Below, in pieces: positions 5,674 to 10,621 of a stretch of DNA of 10,621 nt (the stretch's first letter is position 1; each line of letters opens with the position of its first letter). The DNA comes from an uncultured Coprococcus sp. Its GTDB lineage: Bacteria > Bacillota_A > Clostridia > Lachnospirales > Lachnospiraceae. The stretch is taken from contig CAAGAB010000194.1 of NCBI GenBank assembly GCA_900767685.1, positions 1 to 10,621 on the forward strand, read 5' to 3'. The notes beneath the pieces were generated by a model. The model saw nothing but the letters and a program-made list of their open reading frames with translations. It ran no database searches and was not told the origin of the DNA. The translations under genes were made by a program, and so were the position numbers.

Positions 5674-7567
5674 CTGTCACCATCCCCCTTCCAAAATCCT
5701 GCCTCTCAAGTCTCTCTCTGTTCTCCTCCGTATAAGGAATGGCTGGAATGTGAATGACAACCTTTGTTCCCTCGTCCGGCTCACTGTACACCTTTAATCC
5801 ATATTCACTGCCAAACATCAGCTTTATCCTAGAGTGAACATTGATAACACCCACTCCGGAGCCATGCTTTGGCACCTTATTGTTGTCCACAAGGATGTTC
5901 CGGACAACCTCCTCCGACATACCCATGCCATTGTCCTCAACTGAAATGTATATGTCGTCGCCCTTCTTCTCACCGCGGACAGTTATCTTGCCGCCATCGT
6001 CCTCATCCATGTTGCCCACACCGTAGTATATTGCATTTTCCAGGATTGGCTGCACGATAAGCTTAACTGTACAATAGTCATTTATCTCTTCATCTATGAT
6101 AAATTCTGTTGCAAATCTTTCTTTATATCTTACCTTCTGTATGTTCATGTAACTCGTGCTGTGCTGGATCTCATCCGCTATCCTTATGACGGTTCTGCCC
6201 TTTGACAGACTTATTCTGAGCAGCTTTGCAAGCTCAGATATCATAAATACTGCATCTGTATTTCTGTTCGCCTCCACCATCCATGTTATAGACTCCAGTG
6301 TATTATACAGAAAATGCGGATTGATCTGACTCTGGAGCGCATCCATCTCGCTCTTTCTCCGCTCATTCTGCTGTCTGATTATCTCCTGCATCAGAATCTC
6401 TATCTGCTCATAGGATTTCTTGACCGAATATCCCAGATGTCTTATCTCGGAGGATCCTCCAATATATATATCCGTGGTTCCACCTGTCTCATATGACTTT
6501 ACTGATTCATTCAGCTTAAGTATAGGCTTTGAGATTTTCTTTGTTATGATCCTGTTCACCCACAAGAGCATCATAAGCAATATCACAACCGTAGTTATGA
6601 TGTAATATCTGTACTGATTGATGCTGGCAGTCTGAACACTTTCCGGGACAACTCCTATGATCTTCCATCCAGTATAGGCTATACTACTGACAACAACATT
6701 TTCTTTGCCACCCGTCATCTTGATCTCATATGTACCGTCATCATATCTCGCTGCCTCTGTACTTTCCTCTATGAAAAAGCCTCTGTCTATCTCTGCTCTT
6801 CGCGGATGGTATATGATATCTCCGTCACGGTTGCACAGATAATAATAAGTCTCACTTGAAGAATCATTGATCCTTGAAAGAGCCTCCTCGATCACGGAAT
6901 ACTTCATATCTATCAGAAGCACGCCGTTTACCGGCTTATCTCCATCATTGATATCAACGGAACGGCTGAGGGATATGACCCAATAATACCTGTTGGCACC
7001 ATCTTGAAACAGATCTTGTATATGAGGTGTAGAAAAGTGCATATTCTCTATATCTTCAGATGCATTCTTGTACCATTCCTGTTCCTCCACATTAACCTTA
7101 TCCTTCTGCACTGCAACCGGCTCCGCAGCAACAAGCTTCCCGGAATTGTCGTACAACGCCATACTCTGCACTTTGTCAACATTCACCTCATATAAAAGGC
7201 TGAACTGTCTGCTGAACTCCTGACTGGAGATGTCATATTCCTGGATAATGTTATAATTCACTCCATTAGATATCTGTCTGATGCCTGCCAGGTCTGTATC
7301 CACTTTATCCACAGTACTCTCTATCATGCTTTCTGCATTTGACACTGCAGTCTGCTTTATCGCAAGTTTGAATCTATTGTAAATAAGAAATCCCATAACA
7401 ACAGTTGTGGTTATCGTCAGTCCTGTGAGCACCGCCATGATTATTGACTGTATGTCAAATCCTATAAATCTGCCATGATGAAACCAACCTCGCAGCCTCG
7501 CGCGCAGAGAATATTTATTTTTCTGCTTTTTGCCCTGAGCACCCTTCTTTTTCTCTCTAATCTTCAA
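5660..7567 (-). CDS. Sensor histidine kinase, LytS/YesM family
   Basis: This 635-residue membrane kinase should phosphorylate the response regulator encoded just upstream. Order: basic cytosolic tail (1-38), TM1 (about 41-63), extracellular Cache-like sensor region (about 70-315), TM2 (about 321-338), HAMP (339-395), His_kinase domain with QINPHFLYNTLESITWM around the phospho-acceptor H418, and HATPase_c with N-box QPILENAIYYG (N511), DNGMGMS (545-551) and GSGVGVINVHSRIKLMFG (569-586). The N-box ends YYG where KHG or YHG is common, a mild oddity. No ATG precedes TM1 in frame; TTG at 7567, about 10 nt after GGGAG, is the best start and implies modest expression. It lies 32 nt after the regulator and overlaps the next gene by 14 nt. 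The binding-protein genes that follow suggest the sensor region may read a sugar through them. Confidence 0.93.
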   Translation of the reverse strand: MKIREKKKGAQGKKQKNKYSLRARLRGWFHHGRFIGFDIQSIIMAVLTGLTITTTVVMGFLIYNRFKLAIKQTAVSNAESMIESTVDKVDTDLAGIRQISNGVNYNIIQEYDISSQEFSRQFSLLYEVNVDKVQSMALYDNSGKLVAAEPVAVQKDKVNVEEQEWYKNASEDIENMHFSTPHIQDLFQDGANRYYWVISLSRSVDINDGDKPVNGVLLIDMKYSVIEEALSRINDSSSETYYYLCNRDGDIIYHPRRAEIDRGFFIEESTEAARYDDGTYEIKMTGGKENVVVSSIAYTGWKIIGVVPESVQTASINQYRYYIITTVVILLMMLLWVNRIITKKISKPILKLNESVKSYETGGTTDIYIGGSSEIRHLGYSVKKSYEQIEILMQEIIRQQNERRKSEMDALQSQINPHFLYNTLESITWMVEANRNTDAVFMISELAKLLRISLSKGRTVIRIADEIQHSTSYMNIQKVRYKERFATEFIIDEEINDYCTVKLIVQPILENAIYYGVGNMDEDDGGKITVRGEKKGDDIYISVEDNGMGMSEEVVRNILVDNNKVPKHGSGVGVINVHSRIKLMFGSEYGLKVYSEPDEGTKVVIHIPAIPYTEENRERLERQDFGRGMVTDEEE

Positions 7568-7599
7568 AACAATTCTACTCCCATTATACTTTCTCTGCT

Positions 7600-9207
7600 C
7601 TACTTATTCCCCGTATGTTCAGTTCTGTACTTTGATGGCGACATTCCAAATCTCTTCTTGAACACGTAGCTAAAGTAATTTGCGTCCTGATATCCAACCT
7701 GCTCTGCTATCCTATAGCTCTTCTCATTTGTCTCAAGTATGAGATTGGCTGCGTGATCCATCCTGTAATCCGTCAGATACGAGATAAATGACTTGCCTGT
7801 CTCTTTCTTGAACACCGATGAAAAATACGAATTGGACACACCAAGCTCTGAGCACACCGTATCCAGCGACAGATCAGGCTCCATATACCTGTCAACTATC
7901 ATATTCTGGGCATCCGTTACCATTCTTCTGGACGTGTTATTTCTGGCATTTTTCAATTCCTCGCCGATCGCCATCGATGTGTCTATGAGCCATGCTGTGA
8001 GGGTAACTTCATCCATCTCAGGAACCTTCTCGTATGGGTTGCTGATCCCACCTGAAAAATTGTCAAAATCTATAAAATTATTTGCGCAGAATCTGTAGAA
8101 TGTTCCTACCATCTCCATGAGCGTCAGCTTGTACCTGTTCATGGTCTGTGCAGATCTGTGCAGCTTCTCTATCTCATCATGTACTGCGCCCTCAATGGCA
8201 TCTCTTTTGCCAAGATATATTGCCTTGATAAGCTCATGCATATTTGCATCTTCATACTGTACTGCTGCCTTCTGCTCCTTCGGTGCAATCTCAGCAATAT
8301 TTATAGCCCTCTGGGTTCCGTATAAAACCCTATATGACACAGCTTCCCTGGCACCCTCATATGAATTGTTGATATTCAGAAGACTGTCGCACACTCTGCC
8401 AATACCGGCAGTCACCACTGCCCCCATGACTCGGTAAGCCCATCTGCAGAATCTGTCACAGGCATCCGTCAACTCCGCCATGGCATCCTCTGAGGCTATC
8501 TCGATGATGAGCACTGTGTTGCCCAAGTATGTAAATACCTTGCATTTCCATGTATCAGCAATTCTGTCCTTGATCTGCTGTTCCACCGACATTGACAACA
8601 GAAGTGGGTTCATTCCATCTGGAACGTGATGCTCCGATGTATGGAAAACTGCACAGCAATAAAGCGGTCCCTTCATATCTATCTGATATGCTGCAAGGAA
8701 TTTCTCATAATCCGACTCACTCACTCTGCCCTCTATCAGGGATACGAACAGATTTGTCTGAAGAACAGGCAGAGATGCATTGAAATAATTTGCAAGCTTT
8801 TCTACATTCAGCTTCTCCTCCCTCTCCTTGTCCAGAGAGTTCTTGACCCTCTTCAGGCAGTCTGAGAGTTCTAAGGCATTTATAGGCTTGAGCATGTACT
8901 CCTCTATCTCAAGGTGCACTGCCTCCTTGGCATACTCAAACTCATCAAATCCTGTGAATATGATGATGTGTATATTCTGATAATCATTATTAAGTCTCCT
9001 GGACAGTTCGAGGCCGTCCATGTATGGCATCTTGATGTCCGTTATGACCACATCCGGCTGCAATTTCTCCACCAGTTCAAGAGCCTTAACACCGTTGTTG
9101 GCACTTCCCACAACATCAAATCCAAGCATATCCCAATGGATTTTTCTCTCTATAACATCTATAACCTCTTCCTCGTCATCGACAAGGATAACCTTGTACT
9201 TATCCAT
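7600..9207 (-). CDS. Response regulator with AraC-type DNA-binding domain (YesN type)
   Basis: This 535-residue cytosolic activator is the partner of the adjacent kinase. The receiver domain is about 1-120: acidic pair D10/D11, phospho-acceptor D57 (DVVITDIKMP), T85 and K107 (EEYMLKP). A middle region of about 300 residues, typical of long YesN-like regulators, is followed by a C-terminal AraC/XylS domain (about 429-535) with two HTHs: LSLDTVCSELGVSNSYFSSV, and then EQVGYQDANYFSYVFKKRFG ending in SPSKYR. The ATG at 9207 is chosen because AAAGGA lies about 9 nt upstream and MDKYKVILVDDE is the usual family start; an in-frame ATG at 9231 adds eight residues without a good ribosome site. It is the first gene of the operon. 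Its position after mglC and its known class suggest activation of the mgl genes and/or its own operon, which is inference. Confidence 0.93.
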   Translation of the reverse strand: MDKYKVILVDDEEEVIDVIERKIHWDMLGFDVVGSANNGVKALELVEKLQPDVVITDIKMPYMDGLELSRRLNNDYQNIHIIIFTGFDEFEYAKEAVHLEIEEYMLKPINALELSDCLKRVKNSLDKEREEKLNVEKLANYFNASLPVLQTNLFVSLIEGRVSESDYEKFLAAYQIDMKGPLYCCAVFHTSEHHVPDGMNPLLLSMSVEQQIKDRIADTWKCKVFTYLGNTVLIIEIASEDAMAELTDACDRFCRWAYRVMGAVVTAGIGRVCDSLLNINNSYEGAREAVSYRVLYGTQRAINIAEIAPKEQKAAVQYEDANMHELIKAIYLGKRDAIEGAVHDEIEKLHRSAQTMNRYKLTLMEMVGTFYRFCANNFIDFDNFSGGISNPYEKVPEMDEVTLTAWLIDTSMAIGEELKNARNNTSRRMVTDAQNMIVDRYMEPDLSLDTVCSELGVSNSYFSSVFKKETGKSFISYLTDYRMDHAANLILETNEKSYRIAEQVGYQDANYFSYVFKKRFGMSPSKYRTEHTGNK

Positions 9208-9267
9208 AGTAAGAATCCTTTCTATCATCAAATGCTACCCGGTTCACCGTTCTTTTCCAGCAGTGTA

Positions 9268-9276
9268 ATTATATCA
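9268..9276 (-). promoter_or_regulatory. Extended -10 promoter element of the two-component operon
   Basis: On the minus strand TGATATAAT provides a perfect TATAAT (9268-9273) preceded by the TGn extension. It lies about 60 nt upstream of the response-regulator start codon. At 16-18 nt upstream I find no -35 resembling TTGACA, only AT-rich sequence. An extended -10 without -35 is common at activator-dependent promoters, compatible with control by the AraC-type regulator itself. Confidence 0.6.
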
Positions 9277-9335
9277 AATACCGCAAAGAATATCTGTACT
9301 TTTATTATTTTTTCATTATTTCTTCATCTATACCG

Positions 9336-9416
9336 TTAGGGAAATTTCTCACCTGTCCGTGACTCGAAACCTTGTCTGTTTACGGTTGAGGATCCAGCTT
9401 GTTTACGGCTGAACAT
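9336..9416 (-). CDS. Possible 26-codon small ORF / leader peptide
   Basis: An ATG at 9416 follows GGGAGGG with a 4-5 nt gap, one of the better ribosome sites in the window, and opens a 26-codon frame ending in TAA at 9336-9338. The peptide begins MFSRKQAGSS, ends RTGEKFP, is basic and hydrophilic, and resembles nothing I know. The extended -10 at 9268-9276 lies downstream of it, so it would need a different promoter or read-through from mglC. It may be coincidental, since the same bases contain the direct repeats at 9377-9417. Confidence 0.25.
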   Translation of the reverse strand: MFSRKQAGSSTVNRQGFESRTGEKFP

Positions 9417-9417
9417 C
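9377..9417. repeat. Tandem 18-bp direct repeats upstream of the two-component operon
   Basis: TGTTTACGGTTGAGGATC (9377-9394) and TGTTTACGGCTGAACATC (9400-9417) match at 15 of 18 positions and are offset by 23 bp, close to two helical turns. Direct repeats on one face of the helix are the usual target layout for AraC-type dimers. They lie about 115-155 bp upstream of the expected transcription start of the regulator gene, rather far for class II activation. The second copy is also a partial dyad (TGTT...AACA), so a LacI-type regulator is an alternative. Confidence 0.45.
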
Positions 9418-9431
9418 TTGCCCTCCCGTAA
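9403..9431. promoter_or_regulatory. Small inverted repeat enclosing a ribosome site
   Basis: On the minus strand TTACGG (rc of 9426-9431) pairs with CCGTAA (rc of 9403-9408) around a 17-nt loop that contains the GGGAGGG site and the ATG of the small ORF. A second CCGTAA (rc of 9380-9385) could compete for the same partner. This resembles a simple leader-RNA switch, but six base pairs is short and no known riboswitch consensus is matched. Confidence 0.25.
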
Positions 9432-9619
9432 TCTGGAATATTTTGCCTATCTCCAACAAAATAGCTGCTGTAGGATAAAATTTTCCTAAATCAACCCAGA
9501 TTCCTACTTTCAGGATAATTTTACGAAATTTTCTCCCAAAACATGTATTTATCCCTTATTAAGGAAAAAATTGTAACTTTTCTCTCCCCATATAGCCCTT
9601 ACAGGAAAATAGAGCGAAG
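9432..9619. other. AT-rich non-coding stretch between mglC terminator and direct repeats
   Basis: I see no gene here. On the minus strand it is A/T-rich with short self-complementary pieces (for example TAGGA...TCCTA near 9472-9489) and repeated AGGATAA-like blocks (around 9474 and 9513). TTACAA followed after 17 nt by GATAAA (minus strand, about 9550-9580) could be a weak promoter that would transcribe the small ORF and leader. Nothing matches a tRNA, a CRISPR repeat or a riboswitch that I can recognise. Confidence 0.4.
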
Positions 9620-9660
9620 AAAGCCGCTCAATCCATCCTGCAGACGATCCGAGCGGCTTT
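9620..9660 (-). terminator. Intrinsic terminator after mglC, possibly bidirectional
   Basis: A perfect 10-bp GC-rich stem (AAAGCCGCTC at 9620-9629 with GAGCGGCTTT at 9651-9660) surrounds a 21-nt loop about 40 nt downstream of the mglC stop codon. On the minus strand it is followed by CTTCGCTC, giving GGCTTTCTT, a mediocre U-tract. On the plus strand the tract is GGCTTTTTATAT, which is stronger although no plus-strand gene points at it. Partial read-through from mgl into the sensor operon is therefore possible. Confidence 0.75.
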
Positions 9661-9698
9661 TTATATAAAGGTTTTGTGAGAGTTAAATTTGTTATTCC

Positions 9699-10621
9699 TT
9701 ACTTCTTCTGTACATACTTGAGACAGTCAAGAGTTACAGCGGCAAGGATGATGATACCTTCAAATATGAACTGAAGGTTTGTATCAATACCAAGAATGGT
9801 AAGTGAGTAGGTAAGTGATGTGAAGATAAGAACACCAGTTACAACACCGGAGATCTTACCGATACCACCTGTGAATGAAACACCACCAACAACGCAGGCT
9901 GCTATGGCGTCCATATCCCAGCCCTGTCCATAAGCTGCACTACCTGAACCAACCATTCTGTTACACTCAAGCCATGATCCGAATCCGTAAAGGATACCGG
10001 CAAGGATGAATGCGCCAAGTGTTACCTTGAATACTGATATACCTGAAACTGCTGCTGCCTCTGGGTTTCCACCTACAGCGTACAGATTCTTACCAAATGT
10101 AGTCTTGTTCCAGATGAACCATACTACTACTACAGCAACTACTGCCCAGATGATAATAGTTGGAAAGCTTCCTATTGTTGGGATGAACATATTTGGTATT
10201 GCTGAATCAATAGCACCAAATGAAACACCCTTTGTCGCATATGTTACAAGTCCGAAGATTATCAGCATGTTCGCCATTGTTGAGATGAACGGATGCATCT
10301 TGTACTTCGCCATGAAGAAACCTGCAATACTTGAGAATACTGTTGTGAGGATAATACATGCAACAAGTGCAAATAATGCTTTTCCTACAACCGGCATACT
10401 TGAGAAATCAAATATGTGTCCAAACACACCACCTGTATTTGCACCATTGTGCATGATAATGGTAGCTGTAACCATACCCATACCAACCATACGTCCTATC
10501 GAAAGATCGGTACCGGTCAGGAGGATAAGTCCCGCAACTCCAAGTGCCAGGAACATTCTAGGTGATGCCTGCTGAAGTATGTTCAGTATATTGGTAACTG
10601 TGAGGAGCTGTGTGTTCTTCA
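9699..10621 (-). CDS. mglC: Galactose/methyl-galactoside ABC importer permease MglC (5' end outside window)
   Basis: This is the membrane subunit of the high-affinity galactose/methyl-galactoside importer. The frame is open to the right edge, so about 28 N-terminal residues are missing if the length is like E. coli MglC (336); 307 codons are visible, counted without the stop. Diagnostic segments match MglC throughout: TVTNILNILQQASPRMFLAL, GVAGLILLTGTDLSIGR, WNKTTFGKNLYAVGGNPEAA, the cytoplasmic-loop motif DAIAACVVGGVSFTGGIG, and the C-terminus LDCLKYVQKK (E. coli ends similarly). It is hydrophobic with multiple membrane helices. The binding protein and ATPase (MglB, MglA) would be expected upstream, beyond the right edge. 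It ends at the hairpin at 9620-9660, about 490 bp before the response regulator on the same strand, which links the sensor genes to this transporter. Confidence 0.95.
   Translation of the reverse strand, partial: KNTQLLTVTNILNILQQASPRMFLALGVAGLILLTGTDLSIGRMVGMGMVTATIIMHNGANTGGVFGHIFDFSSMPVVGKALFALVACIILTTVFSSIAGFFMAKYKMHPFISTMANMLIIFGLVTYATKGVSFGAIDSAIPNMFIPTIGSFPTIIIWAVVAVVVVWFIWNKTTFGKNLYAVGGNPEAAAVSGISVFKVTLGAFILAGILYGFGSWLECNRMVGSGSAAYGQGWDMDAIAACVVGGVSFTGGIGKISGVVTGVLIFTSLTYSLTILGIDTNLQFIFEGIIILAAVTLDCLKYVQKK

Noticed and set aside
9208..9231. Upstream in-frame ATG for the response regulator at 9231
   Set aside because: The ATG at 9207 has a proper AAAGGA site and gives the standard receiver N-terminus; the longer form has no convincing ribosome site.
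9400..9415. Catabolite-control (cre) site
   Set aside because: The sequence is a partial TGTT...AACA dyad but lacks the central CG and spacing of the cre consensus, so I only note it as an alternative LacI-type operator.
9340..9600. Known riboswitch class (c-di-GMP, T-box, cobalamin and others considered)
   Set aside because: None of the conserved core motifs I know could be placed in either orientation; only short stems are visible.
10006..10575. 189-codon open frame on the plus strand
   Set aside because: It is the complement of mglC, which matches its family along the whole length; the antisense product is Pro/Thr/Ala-rich without recognisable features.
1..10621. CRISPR array, tRNA or rRNA genes
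   Set aside because: No regularly spaced repeats, cloverleaf-like sequence or conserved rRNA segments were seen on either strand by eye.

Overview
The window looks like chromosomal DNA from a Gram-positive, anaerobic, gut-type Clostridia, most likely Lachnospiraceae (Coprococcus/Roseburia/Butyrivibrio-like). The grounds are moderate to low GC, AGGAGG-type ribosome sites, a galactose-type ABC permease beside a YesM/YesN-type two-component system, and a remnant of the Rpn/PD-(D/E)XK nuclease family common in that group. The genus cannot be fixed from the sequence alone.

Left part (1-2930). At the left edge, on the minus strand, lie the 5' end of an unrecognised gene (1-126) and a deleted, frameshifted remnant of an Rpn-family nuclease/transposase-like gene (140-368) with a recognisable promoter. 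An AT-rich gap of about 420 bp separates these from a plus-strand pair: a short YtrA-type GntR repressor (858-1247), and a 491-residue multi-pass membrane protein with a DUF5808-like motif and a C-terminal PH-like domain (1384-2859). A perfect 10+3+10 palindrome overlaps the -10 of the repressor promoter, which suggests autoregulation. The pair ends in a strong terminator (2887-2929).

Middle and right part (2964-9207), all on the minus strand. Transcription runs from the right: AraC-type response regulator (9207-7600), LytS/YesM-type sensor histidine kinase (7567-5660), membrane-anchored periplasmic-binding-protein homologue (5673-4711), and galactose/glucose-binding lipoprotein (4718-3678). 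The last three genes overlap, so this reads as one operon. A separate small cytosolic protein (3545-2964, possibly DUF6553) follows it and converges on the GntR operon.

Right edge (9699-10621). This is the 3' part of mglC, the permease of a galactose/methyl-galactoside ABC importer. It ends at a hairpin (9620-9660), followed by an unusual gap of about 470 bp upstream of the response regulator. The gap holds direct repeats, a possible small ORF, an inverted repeat and an extended -10.

Taken together, the best reading is a sugar-sensing module next to its transporter. Outside the membrane the kinase probably works with one or both binding proteins, and the AraC-type regulator probably controls the mgl operon, its own operon, or both. 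The point most worth following is that the two binding proteins differ sharply. One keeps every glucose/galactose contact and the Ca2+ loop of MglB. The other is tethered by an uncleaved N-terminal helix and has lost nearly all of those contacts, which fits a co-sensor rather than a transport subunit.
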